Shown here piece after piece: positions 51,523 through 59,811 of a stretch of DNA of 64,000 bases. The DNA is from Paenibacillaceae bacterium. GTDB taxonomy: Bacteria; Bacillota; Bacilli; Paenibacillales; Paenibacillaceae. The notes under the pieces were generated by a model. That model did no database searches, was not told the origin of the DNA, and worked only from the letters and a program-made list of their open reading frames with translations. Position numbers and translations under genes: made by a program. The stretch lies in NCBI GenBank assembly GCA_900766135.1, contig CAAFUF010000017.1, forward strand, positions 1-64,000, read 5' to 3'. Numbering within the stretch: position 1 is the stretch's first letter; every line of letters starts with the position of its first letter.

Positions 51523-52290
51523 ATGGCGCTGGATCATGGGATAGGAAAAAATATCGCGGACATGACCGTACTGATCACCGGGGCAAGCCGGGGGATCGGC
51601 GCCGAGGCGGCGCTGCGTTTTGCTTCGGTCGGCATGAACGTGGTCATTCACTATATGAACTCGCACGAGGCGGCCAACGAGGTTGCTCGCAAATGCCTGG
51701 AGCTCGGAGCCAAGGCTTACACGGTCGCAGCCGATCTTCGCAGCAAAGAGCAAATTTTGCGGATGAAGGAGAGGCTGGAAAACTACGGGCTGTACCCCGA
51801 CATCTTGGTGAATAATGCGGGCATCTCGCATTATGCGCTGCTGTCCGATGTGACCGAAGCGGAATGGGACGACGTCATGAACGTCAATTTAAAAAGCGTG
51901 TTTCTATGCAGCCAGCTGTTTATGCCGCATATGATCAGCCAACGTTTTGGGCGGATTATTAACGTTTCCTCCGTTTGGGGGATATCGGGAGGCTCCTGCG
52001 AGGCGGCATATTCGGCGGCCAAAGGCGGGGTTAACGCATTTACCAAAGCGTTAGCCAAAGAACTGGCCCCCTCCGGCGTCACGGTAAATGCGGTGGCTCC
52101 AGGCGCGGTCAAGACCGAAATGCTGGAGCGTTTTGATGCGGATGAGCTCCGTCAACTGGAGGAGGATATTCCGGCGGGGCGGCTTGGTTCGCCGCAGGAA
52201 ATTTCGTCGCTTGTTTATTTTTTGGCGCTGCCGGAATCGGGTTACATCACAGGGCAAATCATAAGCCCCAACGGCGGCTGGATTACCTGA
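51523..52290 (+). CDS. ymfI: Short-chain dehydrogenase/reductase (YmfI)
   Basis: 255 aa classical SDR. NAD(P) motif TGASRGIG, NNAG, catalytic Ser in INVSSVWG and YSAAK with Tyr and Lys, and the C-terminal NGGW end. FabG-like in overall pattern, but the substrate is unknown; B. subtilis YmfI at the same locus is also uncharacterised. The start abuts the ymfH stop. Confidence 0.93.
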   Translation: MALDHGIGKNIADMTVLITGASRGIGAEAALRFASVGMNVVIHYMNSHEAANEVARKCLELGAKAYTVAADLRSKEQILRMKERLENYGLYPDILVNNAGISHYALLSDVTEAEWDDVMNVNLKSVFLCSQLFMPHMISQRFGRIINVSSVWGISGGSCEAAYSAAKGGVNAFTKALAKELAPSGVTVNAVAPGAVKTEMLERFDADELRQLEEDIPAGRLGSPQEISSLVYFLALPESGYITGQIISPNGGWIT

Positions 52291-52337
52291 TCGCCCCTAC
52301 GTTCACAGGTTTTGCCGTTGCTGCGGGTAGGCGCGCG

Positions 52338-52368
52338 CGCATAAAACCCACGGAATTTTCGCATATTA
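52338..52368 (+). promoter_or_regulatory. Candidate SigG promoter of the DUF3243 gene
   Basis: CGCATA (52338-52343), 18-bp spacer, CATATTA (52362-52368): one mismatch to TGMATA and one to CATAMTA. Preceded by a GCGCGCGCGC run at 52331-52340. Confidence 0.4.
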
Positions 52369-52410
52369 CGACTGTTGATTTTAAATCGCCAAGCGAAGGA
52401 GGATTTAATC

Positions 52411-52665
52411 ATGTCAACGGTACTCAAAAATTTTGATACATGGAAGAAATTCCTGGGTGAACGCGTCGAGCATGCGGAAAAAGCCGGCTTCAGCGAAGAG
52501 GCGATTGCCAACCTCGCTTACGAAATCGGCGGTTTTCTGGACGACAAAGTCGATCCGCAAAACGAATCCAACCGCACTCTCAAAGAAATTTGGGACGTCG
52601 GTAACGAAGAAGAGCGGAAAACCATCGCTCGTTTGATGGTGAAGTTGGCCAAGAAAAACGCATAG
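52411..52665 (+). CDS. ymfJ: DUF3243 protein (YmfJ)
   Basis: 84 aa, small soluble helical protein of the DUF3243 family; conserved segments are FDTWKKFLGERVEHAE, IANLAYEIGGFL and NRTLKEIWDVG. ATG after GAAGGAGGATTTAATC. Own candidate promoter and terminator indicate a monocistron. Function unknown. Confidence 0.92.
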   Translation: MSTVLKNFDTWKKFLGERVEHAEKAGFSEEAIANLAYEIGGFLDDKVDPQNESNRTLKEIWDVGNEEERKTIARLMVKLAKKNA

Positions 52666-52675
52666 TTTGGCACTT

Positions 52676-52703
52676 GAAAAGCTCCCGTTCCGGGAGCTTT
52701 TCC
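52676..52703 (+). terminator. Terminator after ymfJ
   Basis: Perfect GAAAAGCTCCCG - TTC - CGGGAGCTTTTC hairpin. Confidence 0.88.
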
Positions 52704-52721
52704 CCCATTTTCTCCGCCGGC

Positions 52722-52750
52722 TTGCCTTTCAATTTCTTTTTATATATCAT
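52722..52750 (+). promoter_or_regulatory. Candidate promoter of ymfK
   Basis: TTGCCT, 17-bp spacer, TATCAT; leader about 120 nt, very AT-rich. Confidence 0.45.
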
Positions 52751-52876
52751 AAAACACATATGAACATGTAATTTCAGTATTGGTAAGAATTGTTTTTGTA
52801 AAGGATTTTGAAAAATAGAAGGAATTAAGACCTATTTTGTCGAATGGTGCATGAGGATATGGAGAAGGTGTCTGGG

Positions 52877-53644
52877 ATGGAAGAGAAACAATGGTATTTG
52901 GAGTACAAAATACATAAGAATCGCCCGGGACTTTTGGGGGATATCGCTTCAATGTTGGGGATGCTGGAGATCAATATCTTGACGATCAACGGCGTAGAAG
53001 GCAAGACTCGGGGACTATTGCTGGAAACTGACGATGACGGCAAAATCGATCAGGTCAGCCAGTTGCTAAATAAGGTAGACAGCATTACGGTGACCGCTTT
53101 GCGGAACCCTCGGCTGGTCGATCTGCTGGCCGTGCGTCATGGCCGCTACATCGACCGGGATTCGGACGATCGCAAGACGTTTCGGTTCACGCGGGATGAG
53201 TTGGGGATTTTGGTTGATTTTCTTGGCGAGGTGTTTAAACGGGAAGGCCATCAAGTGATCGGCCTTAGGGGAATGCCCCGCGTCGGCAAAACGGAATCGA
53301 TTATCGCCGGCAGCGTCTGCGCGATGAAACGATGGACGTTCGTGTCCTCCACCCTCTTGCGCCAAACGGTGCGAAGCCAATTGTCGGAGAATGAGATGGA
53401 CCCCCACAATGTGTTTATCATCGACGGTATCATCAGTACGTTACGTTCCAATGAAAAGCATCATCAGCTCCTGCAGGAGCTGATGTCCATGCCTTCGACC
53501 AAAGTCATAGAACATCCGGACGTGTTCGTCAAAGAGTCCGAATATAGTTATGACAATTTTGACATTATTATAGAATTGCGTAACAATCCGGAAGAGCAAA
53601 TCGTTTATGATACGTTCACGACAATTTATACGGACGATCTGTAA
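52877..53644 (+). CDS. ymfK: DUF3388 protein (YmfK), ACT-like plus P-loop
   Basis: 255 aa from ATG 52877 (GGAGAAGGTG 6-7 nt upstream and the family start MEEKQWYLEY); two upstream in-frame ATGs are less likely. N-terminal ACT-like domain (NRPGLLGDIASMLGMLEINI) and a later P-loop-like GMPRVGKTES (about residue 137). It ends in an acidic TIYTDDL. The family function is not known; a ligand-responsive NTPase is a reasonable guess from domains only. Confidence 0.9.
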   Translation: MEEKQWYLEYKIHKNRPGLLGDIASMLGMLEINILTINGVEGKTRGLLLETDDDGKIDQVSQLLNKVDSITVTALRNPRLVDLLAVRHGRYIDRDSDDRKTFRFTRDELGILVDFLGEVFKREGHQVIGLRGMPRVGKTESIIAGSVCAMKRWTFVSSTLLRQTVRSQLSENEMDPHNVFIIDGIISTLRSNEKHHQLLQELMSMPSTKVIEHPDVFVKESEYSYDNFDIIIELRNNPEEQIVYDTFTTIYTDDL

Positions 53645-53685
53645 TGACTTGCCGCATAATTCAATCATAGCAGGAGGTGATGGTC

Positions 53686-54723
53686 GTGTCGGATTTGGGC
53701 CAGCAGTTAAGGGAAGCCCGCCTTGCCCGAGGTTTGTCGCTGGATGACGTACAGGAAATGACGAAGATTCGCAAACGATATTTGGAAGCCATCGAAATGG
53801 GGGATTACAAGGTTCTTCCAGGGAGCTTCTATGTTCGGGCTTTTATCAAGACGTATGCGGAGACCGTCGGCTTGGACGCGGACGAACTGCTTGCCGAACA
53901 TCGGCAAAACGTGCCTTCTTCAGCTCCGGAACCTACGATGGAGCCGGTGATCCAAAAACGCCGCAGCCGGCAGCACAACGAGCGCAACTCGAAATGGTTG
54001 TCCACCACGCTGATGTGGTCGTTTGCCGTGCTGATTTTAATCGTTATTTATATGTATTTCTCGGTCTGGGGCAATAAGAACGATGAAGCCGAGGGGAATA
54101 AGGAGCCCGATCCTACGCCGGTGACCCAGGACGCGAACCAAAACGGCAGCAATGCCGGGAACGCAGCCGGGGGCGACGCCGTTGGCGGGAACAAGGGTGC
54201 AGGGAATGAAACGGGGAACGGAACGGAACCCGGAACGAATAACGGTTCTAATGCCAATACGGGGAATGCGGGGAACACCGGCAATGAAACCCCGGTTAAC
54301 GATACCGGCAATCAGCCTGTTACGGTCGTGCCGGACGGAACGGAAGGCAGCACGACGAAATTCAAGATTCAAAACCCCGGAACCCAGCCGGTTCAGGTCG
54401 TCATTACAGCCAGCGGCGAAAGCTGGGTAGAAGTTCGCAAGGGAAGCAAAAGCGGGGAGAAACTGTATTTCGGAAAAACCAAAGACGGCGATGTGCTGAC
54501 TTATGACATTGTTCCGGAAGGATTGTACATCTTGTCGGGGAATTCACCTAAAACCGCGATTACGGTAGCTGAGCAGCCGATTGAAGACGGCAAGACGACA
54601 TCCCGATTCTTCTTGAGCCTGGACGATGGCACGGGCGGCGGAACCGCAGGCAATACCGGGACGGAAGGCAATAATGCCGGCATCACTGATGTGGGTAGTA
54701 ATGAGACGACAACGACAGAGTGA
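53686..54723 (+). CDS. rodZ: RodZ-like helix-turn-helix membrane protein (YmfM)
   Basis: Links MreB filaments to the envelope in rod-shaped bacteria. 345 aa from GTG 53686 (AGGAGG 8 nt upstream). N-terminal Xre-type HTH (LGQQLREARLARGLSLDDVQ), one membrane helix (about 105-125), a low-complexity Asn/Gly/Thr linker (about 145-215) and a C-terminal DUF4115 domain (VVITASGESWVEVRKG). No cognate MreB gene in the window. A terminator follows. Confidence 0.92.
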   Translation: MSDLGQQLREARLARGLSLDDVQEMTKIRKRYLEAIEMGDYKVLPGSFYVRAFIKTYAETVGLDADELLAEHRQNVPSSAPEPTMEPVIQKRRSRQHNERNSKWLSTTLMWSFAVLILIVIYMYFSVWGNKNDEAEGNKEPDPTPVTQDANQNGSNAGNAAGGDAVGGNKGAGNETGNGTEPGTNNGSNANTGNAGNTGNETPVNDTGNQPVTVVPDGTEGSTTKFKIQNPGTQPVQVVITASGESWVEVRKGSKSGEKLYFGKTKDGDVLTYDIVPEGLYILSGNSPKTAITVAEQPIEDGKTTSRFFLSLDDGTGGGTAGNTGTEGNNAGITDVGSNETTTTE

Positions 54724-54764
54724 CGAATAGCGAAGGCGTGAAGCCGGTCGTATGTTCGCTTAAT

Positions 54765-54806
54765 AAGAGCGCGGTTGGGACCGTACCGGTCAAACGGCGC
54801 TTTTTT
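54765..54806 (+). terminator. Terminator after rodZ
   Basis: AGAGCGC... / ...GGCGCTTTTTT stem with an inner ACCG-TAC-CGGT hairpin and a six-T run. Confidence 0.75.
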
Positions 54807-54837
54807 GGCTGTCATGAGAGCGGGAGAGCCGGGATAC

Positions 54838-54866
54838 TCGACTTTGCGATTTTTTTTACATATAAT
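54838..54866 (+). promoter_or_regulatory. SigA promoter of yajQ
   Basis: TCGACT, 17-bp T-rich spacer, consensus TATAAT (54861-54866). Confidence 0.6.
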
Positions 54867-54908
54867 TTATTTATGAAAAGATTGGAAACCGAGAAAGGAA
54901 TGTGACTT

Positions 54909-55400
54909 ATGGCTTCGGAAAATTCTTTCGACATCGTTTCAAAAATGGACATGCAGGAATTGACCAACGCAATCGATCAAACGGAACGGGAAATTGCGAA
55001 CCGTTTCGATTTCAAAGGGAGCAAAAGCGAGCTCAAACTGGAGAAAGACGTGCTGGTGATCGTTTCGGACGACGAGTACAAGCTCGGAGCCGTCATCGAC
55101 ATCCTGCAATCGAAGATGATCAAGCGCGGCTTGCCGATCAAGAACCTAGATTACGGCAAGGTTGAACCGGCCTCGCTGGGCACGGTTCGGCAGCGGATTA
55201 ACCTGAAGCAGGGGATCGACCAGGAGAACGCCAAGAAAATCAACATCCTGATCCGCGATTCCAAGCTGAAGGTCAAAAGCCAAATCCAGGGCGACCAAAT
55301 CCGCGTTACCGGCAAAAGCAGGGACGATTTGCAGGAGATTATGCAAATGCTGCGCAAAGCCGATTTGACGGTGGATTTGCAGTTCACCAATTTCAAATAG
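54909..55400 (+). CDS. yajQ: YajQ-family nucleotide-binding protein
   Basis: 163 aa, two RRM-like halves; signature NSFDIVSKMDMQELTNAIDQ at the start and QQ-like KQGIDQENAKKINILIRDS. Reported in other bacteria to bind tRNA and nucleotides, including cyclic di-GMP in some Gram-negatives; role here is unproven. ATG after GAAAGGAATGTGAC. Confidence 0.95.
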   Translation: MASENSFDIVSKMDMQELTNAIDQTEREIANRFDFKGSKSELKLEKDVLVIVSDDEYKLGAVIDILQSKMIKRGLPIKNLDYGKVEPASLGTVRQRINLKQGIDQENAKKINILIRDSKLKVKSQIQGDQIRVTGKSRDDLQEIMQMLRKADLTVDLQFTNFK

Positions 55401-55405
55401 AGCTT

Positions 55406-55450
55406 AAAGGTCTCCTGTGGCGCGGATTTCGAGCTGCGGAGACCATTTTC
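55406..55450 (+). terminator. Probable terminator after yajQ
   Basis: AAAGGTCTCC / GGAGACCATTTT with a moderately long loop; imperfect T-run. Confidence 0.5.
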
Positions 55451-55456
55451 ATATTT

Positions 55457-55486
55457 TTGACAGCATCGGTACTGGAATATTATACT
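55457..55486 (+). promoter_or_regulatory. SigA promoter of rimO-pgsA-cinA
   Basis: Consensus TTGACA (55457-55462), 18-bp spacer, TATACT (55481-55486). Confidence 0.75.
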
Positions 55487-55551
55487 TGTAGAGGTTGTTA
55501 AGTGCTTCGTATGACGGGAATTTTGGCTTTCAACGATGGGGGAAATGGTTC

Positions 55552-56880
55552 ATGACAGAAAAGGTAAAAATCGTGACGCTCGGCTGCGAGAAAAATCTGG
55601 TCGACTCGGAAATCATGTCGGGCTTAATTGACCAGCGCGGCTATTCCTTGGTGGATAATCGCGAAGACGCAACCGTCATTATCGTCAACACCTGCGGATT
55701 TATTGATGCGGCCAAGGAAGAGTCGGTCAACACGATTCTGGAGCTCGCCGATCTGAAGGAAAGCGGGAGGCTGAAGGCGCTGATCGTTTCCGGGTGTTTG
55801 ACGCAGCGATATAAGCAGACTCTAATGGAGGAAATGCCGGAAATCGACGGGATCGTCGGTACGGGGGATTTTCACCATATCAACCGGATCGTCGATGAAG
55901 CGCTCAAGGGCAAGAAGCCGGCGCTGGTCGGCAACCCTGTCTTTAATTATGAGCAGGCGCTGCCGCGTAAGCTGTCCACGGCCCGGTACACGACCTACGT
56001 GAAAATCGCCGAAGGTTGCGATAACAATTGTACGTTTTGCAGCATTCCGATCATGCGCGGGAAGTTCCGCAGCCGCTCGATGGAATCGATCCTGGAGGAA
56101 GTGCGGAGCATGGCCGCCCAAGGCGTCAAGGAAATCAGCTTGATCGCACAAGACTCCACCAACTACGGCACCGATTTGTACGGAGAGTTTAAATTGGCGG
56201 AGCTGATGGACAGGGTTACCCGGGTGGACGGCATTGAGTGGGTACGTCTACATTACGCTTATCCCGGCTTTTTTACGGACGAGCTGATCGATATGATGGC
56301 GACCAATCCAAAAATTTGCAAATACGTGGATATGCCGCTTCAGCACAGCGAAGACGCGATTCTGAAGCGCATGCGCCGTCCCGGACGGAACCGTGATATT
56401 CGTGAGCTGGTGGCCAAGATTCGCGCACGGATTCCTAACGTTTCGCTGCGCACTTCCTTGATCGTCGGATTCCCGGGGGAAACCGAGGAGGATTTCGAGC
56501 GGTTATGCGAGTTTGTGCGCGAGGTGAAGTTCGACCGGCTTGGCGTATTTACCTATTCCAAGGAAGAGGATACGCCGGCTTCGCGTTTGCCGGACCAGGT
56601 CGACGAGGCTGTGAAGGAATGGCGAGCCAATACGCTGATGGAGATTCAGCGGGAGGTTGCCAATGCGAACAGCGGCAAGCACATCGGCCAGGTGCTGGAC
56701 GTGCTGATCGAACGTTACGACGGCCGCAGCGACGTTTACGTAGGCCGCTCGCAATTCGACGCTCCGGAAATCGACGGCGAGGTATTCGTCACGAATTGCC
56801 CCGTAGGACTCGGGGAACTGACCAAGGTGCGGATTACGCATGCTTTTGACTATGATCTATCCGGGGAGGCCGTCCTGTGA
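55552..56880 (+). CDS. rimO: Ribosomal protein S12 methylthiotransferase RimO
   Basis: Radical-SAM enzyme that methylthiolates Asp in S12. 442 aa from ATG 55552 (GGGGGAAATGG). N-terminal UPF0004 with conserved cysteines (TLGCEKNLVDSE, NTCGF, SGCLTQRY), radical-SAM CX3CX2C at C156, C160, C163 (GCDNNCTFC) and C-terminal TRAM. The VDSE and GCLTQRY pattern points to RimO over MiaB. Overlaps pgsA by 4 bp. Confidence 0.96.
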   Translation: MTEKVKIVTLGCEKNLVDSEIMSGLIDQRGYSLVDNREDATVIIVNTCGFIDAAKEESVNTILELADLKESGRLKALIVSGCLTQRYKQTLMEEMPEIDGIVGTGDFHHINRIVDEALKGKKPALVGNPVFNYEQALPRKLSTARYTTYVKIAEGCDNNCTFCSIPIMRGKFRSRSMESILEEVRSMAAQGVKEISLIAQDSTNYGTDLYGEFKLAELMDRVTRVDGIEWVRLHYAYPGFFTDELIDMMATNPKICKYVDMPLQHSEDAILKRMRRPGRNRDIRELVAKIRARIPNVSLRTSLIVGFPGETEEDFERLCEFVREVKFDRLGVFTYSKEEDTPASRLPDQVDEAVKEWRANTLMEIQREVANANSGKHIGQVLDVLIERYDGRSDVYVGRSQFDAPEIDGEVFVTNCPVGLGELTKVRITHAFDYDLSGEAVL

Positions 56881-57464
56881 ATTTGCCCAACCGTATCACA
56901 TTAACCCGTATTTTTATGATTCCGGTGATGCTGGTCTTCTTGCTGGTCGATGCCGGGTGGTTGTCCCATGAGCTTACGCTGGGGAATTACTCGCTGCCGG
57001 TCAATCAACTGATCGCTGCGGTGCTGTTTATCGTTGCTGCCAGCACGGACGGGATCGACGGCTACATCGCTCGAAAATATAACCTTGTCACCAATTTAGG
57101 CAAGCTGCTTGATCCGCTCGCTGATAAGCTGCTTGTCGGAACGGTGCTGATCGGTCTCGTGGCATTGGGAAAATGCGATGCCTGGATTGCGGTCATCATC
57201 ATCGCTCGCGAGTTCGCCGTCACCGGCTTGCGCGAAGTCGCGCTGCTGGAAGGCTCCGTGATCGCGGCCAGCAAGTGGGGCAAAGCGAAGACGATTACGC
57301 AGATCATCGCCATTTCGGCGCTGCTGCTGAACAATTTTCCGTTCGAATGGCTTTCGTTCCCGTTTGATGATGTCGCGATGTGGCTGGCGGCCGTTATCAC
57401 GCTATATTCGGGCATCGACTATTTTGTGAAGAATAAGAGCGTGCTTTCTTTTTCCAAAGCATAA
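56877..57464 (+). CDS. pgsA: CDP-diacylglycerol-glycerol-3-phosphate 3-phosphatidyltransferase
   Basis: Committed step to phosphatidylglycerol, using the product of CdsA. 195 aa, GTG start. CDP-alcohol phosphotransferase motif is complete: DGIDGYIARKYN followed by GKLLDPLADK. Four to five membrane helices. Located between rimO and cinA as in B. subtilis. Confidence 0.97.
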   Translation: MNLPNRITLTRIFMIPVMLVFLLVDAGWLSHELTLGNYSLPVNQLIAAVLFIVAASTDGIDGYIARKYNLVTNLGKLLDPLADKLLVGTVLIGLVALGKCDAWIAVIIIAREFAVTGLREVALLEGSVIAASKWGKAKTITQIIAISALLLNNFPFEWLSFPFDDVAMWLAAVITLYSGIDYFVKNKSVLSFSKA

Positions 57465-57505
57465 ATTGATGTGGGTTGATTGGAATCTAGAGGAGGCATG
57501 CGAAG

Positions 57506-58759
57506 ATGAAAGCGGAAATTATTGCGGTTGGCACGGAGCTGCTGCTCGGCCAAATCGTGAATACCAATGCGCAGTATCTATCCCAAGAGCTCGCCGCTTT
57601 GGGGATCGACGTCTATTTTCAAACCGTGGTTGGCGATAACATGAACCGGTTGGCCGAGGCGGTGAAAACGGCGTTGGGAAGGGCCGAGGTGCTGATCTTT
57701 ACCGGCGGGATCGGTCCGACGCAAGACGATTTAACCAAGGAAGCGCTGGCCGAGGTGTTGGGCCGCACCCTTTATATTGACCCGGAAGCGATGGCGAACG
57801 TCGAGCGTTTCTTTCAGGGGCGCGGGGTCCCGATGACGGAGAATAACCGCCGCCAGGCGCTGGCCATTGAAGGAGGCACTCCGCTCCCGAATGAAACCGG
57901 ACTGGCCGTGGGCAACGCGCTTTCTGTGGACGGCAAGTTTTATATCGTGCTTCCGGGACCGCCGAAGGAAATGAAGCCGATGTTCGAGCGTCAGGCGAAA
58001 CCTTGGATTCTGAAGCATGTGCTGACCGGCGAGATGCCGATCTATTCGCGGATGCTGAAATTCGCCGGAATTGGCGAATCGGCGCTGGAAACGAAACTGC
58101 TTGACCTGATTCGGGCTCAAAGCGACCCGACGGTCGCGCCGTATGCGAAGGAAGGCGAGGTGACGATCCGCGTGTCCACCAAGGCGGCTAGCGAGCAGGA
58201 CGCGGCCGTGAAACTGGAGGCGATGGAGCGTGAGATCGCCTCGCGGCTGCCGGAGCATCTGTACGCGAACGTCGATGAGCCGATCGAGAAGACGATTCTC
58301 GATTTGATGGCAGCGCGCGGCCTGACGCTGAGCGCGGCCGAAAGCTGCACCGGCGGGCTGCTCATGGAGATGTTCACCGCGCTGCCCGGCAGCTCGGCCG
58401 TGTTCGCCGGCGGGATCGTTTGCTATTCCAATGAGATGAAGGAGAAGCTGCTGAACGTACCGCATGACCTGCTGGAAGGCGACGGAGCTCCCGGCGCGGT
58501 CAGCGCGGAAACGGCCAAGGTGCTGGCGGAGCAGGTACGCCTGACCGTGGGCACCGACTTCGGCCTGTCGATCACCGGCGTGGCGGGTCCGGCTCATTCC
58601 GAGCGTAAGCCCGTTGGTCTCGTGTATATCGCGATCTCGCGCCGAGGTTCGGACACCGCCGTCTTCGAGCTGAACCTCAAGGGCAACCGCGAAACGATCC
58701 GGATGCGCGCGGCGAAGACGCTGTTGTACCGGTTGTGGAGAGCGCTGCAGGGAGGCTGA
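57506..58759 (+). CDS. cinA: CinA-family competence/damage protein
   Basis: 417 aa. N-terminal MoCF-biosynthesis-like COG1058 domain (EIIAVGTELLLGQI, FTGGIGPTQDDLT) and C-terminal PncC nicotinamide-nucleotide amidase domain (about 255-417, SAAESCTGGLL, with GSSAVFAGGIV and GVAGPAH). The domain pair recycles NMN and is often cotranscribed with recA in Firmicutes; here a repeat-filled gap of 1.26 kb separates them. Confidence 0.97.
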   Translation: MKAEIIAVGTELLLGQIVNTNAQYLSQELAALGIDVYFQTVVGDNMNRLAEAVKTALGRAEVLIFTGGIGPTQDDLTKEALAEVLGRTLYIDPEAMANVERFFQGRGVPMTENNRRQALAIEGGTPLPNETGLAVGNALSVDGKFYIVLPGPPKEMKPMFERQAKPWILKHVLTGEMPIYSRMLKFAGIGESALETKLLDLIRAQSDPTVAPYAKEGEVTIRVSTKAASEQDAAVKLEAMEREIASRLPEHLYANVDEPIEKTILDLMAARGLTLSAAESCTGGLLMEMFTALPGSSAVFAGGIVCYSNEMKEKLLNVPHDLLEGDGAPGAVSAETAKVLAEQVRLTVGTDFGLSITGVAGPAHSERKPVGLVYIAISRRGSDTAVFELNLKGNRETIRMRAAKTLLYRLWRALQGG

Positions 58760-58762
58760 CTC

Positions 58763-58908
58763 CTTTGCAATGGTAGGGAAAGTGAATAATGATCTCGGGC
58801 CGCTCTTGTCCGCCGCTTGTCTGTGGACTGGCTAGAAGGATAACAAGCGGCTCCCAAATGCGGACGTAAACTCCCTCCGATTCATTATTCCCTTCCATTT
58901 GTGCAAAG
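58763..58908 (+). repeat. Imperfect long inverted repeat after cinA
   Basis: Left arm 58763-58825 and right arm 58842-58908 share colinear blocks when one is reversed: CTTTGCA, ATGG, AGGG, AATAATGA, GTCCGC, GCCGCTTGT. The arms look like diverged inverted copies and not a perfect hairpin. A 73-aa minus-strand frame inside it is judged incidental. Confidence 0.65.
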
Positions 58909-58960
58909 TATAAATCCCAGCAGCGCTTGGAGGTTGTAGTAGATTCCCTTCAGCTTGTTC

Positions 58961-58989
58961 TTGCGCTTTCGGGGTTTATGACATATAAT
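58961..58989 (+). promoter_or_regulatory. Promoter placed directly on a terminator
   Basis: TTGCGC (58961-58966), 17-bp spacer, consensus TATAAT (58984-58989). The terminator at 58999-59045 starts about ten bases later, so the product would be ~50 nt long. Confidence 0.6.
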
Positions 58990-58998
58990 CAAAGCACG

Positions 58999-59045
58999 GA
59001 AGAACCGTAGCAAACTGTTTCAGTTGTGCTGCGGTTCTTTTTTTG
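58999..59045 (+). terminator. Terminator hairpin forming almost the whole of a ~50-nt transcript
   Basis: AAGAACCGTAGCA with TGCTGCGGTTCTT (one G-U), 15-nt loop, seven-T run. Either a stand-alone tiny RNA or a barrier shielding recA. Confidence 0.8.
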
Positions 59046-59084
59046 TTGTTGGAGTAAACATGGGAGGGGATGGAAGCAGCAGGC

Positions 59085-59290
59085 AAGTAGGTGAGTGAGT
59101 AGGTAAGTAGTAATGCCCTGTAAGAGCAAATGTGCATGATATGTATGAAAACCGAATACAATTGTGCTCTGAAGTAGCTATATCAGCAAATATATATGAA
59201 ATATCGAGTATAATCCGCGTTTACAGCCAACTTCGGCGAAATGTATATGAAAATTCATACATATCCAGATGTAACCTGACTTTTTCGTCA
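59085..59290 (+). repeat. GTAR microsatellite and degenerate direct repeats
   Basis: A GTAGGTGAGTGAGTAGGTAA run (59089-59108), then three diverged units starting near 59126, 59186 and 59236 that share GCRAATRTATATGA followed by ATWC and a short AT-rich tail. They lack stable coding frames. Confidence 0.5.
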
Positions 59291-59356
59291 TGGTGAGCGC
59301 ATTTCCGAAGGAAACAGCGGGTAGGGAGCTGTGAAAGTAAGCCACGCGCCAAAGCC

Positions 59357-59770
59357 AGCGAATCCCCGCAGGGGAGAGCGCCTAAGGAGCGTTTCAGTCC
59401 TACTAACGTTCTTCCAACGCGCAGCCGGATGCCAACGACGGAGTGAGGCCGGCCTCCCCCAGAGAGCAGGTACCCAAGGAGCACCCAAAGTAAGACGTAC
59501 CCGAAGGGGGAAAAGCGTTCCGTGCGCCAAAGTCAGCGAATCCCCGCAGGGGAGAGCGCCTAAGGAGCGTCTCAGTCCCACTAACGTTCTTCCAGCGCAC
59601 AGCCGGATGCCAACGACGGAAGGAGGCCGGCATCCCCCCCAGAGAGGCAGGTACCCAAGGAGCACCCAAAGAAAGACGTACCCGAAGGGGGAAAAGCGTT
59701 CAGTGTGCCAAAGTCAGCGAATCCCTGCAGGGGAGAGCGCTAAGGAGCGCCTCAGTCCCTCCAACGTTCT
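59357..59770 (+). repeat. ~180-bp tandem repeat, about 2.3 copies
   Basis: The block AGCGAATCCCCGCAGGGGAG recurs at 59357 and 59535, and as AGCGAATCCCTGCAGGGGAG at 59716 (spacing 178 and 181 bp). Each full unit also carries GGTACCCAAGGAGCACCC and GACGTACCCGAAGGGGGAA, with only scattered substitutions between copies. Both strands have long open frames, but they are not supported by codon pattern or a ribosome site and I do not call a gene. Confidence 0.92.
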
Positions 59771-59811
59771 CTCAGTTTGCGGGATCCCTAAGGGCAGCGG
59801 GCCCTTGGGGG

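Noticed and set aside
58677..58898. 73-codon minus-strand gene after cinA
   Set aside because: It lies within the imperfect inverted repeat and runs into the cinA 3' end; no ribosome binding site was found for it.
59357..59770. CRISPR array
   Set aside because: The repeat unit is ~180 bp with no unique spacers and no cas genes.
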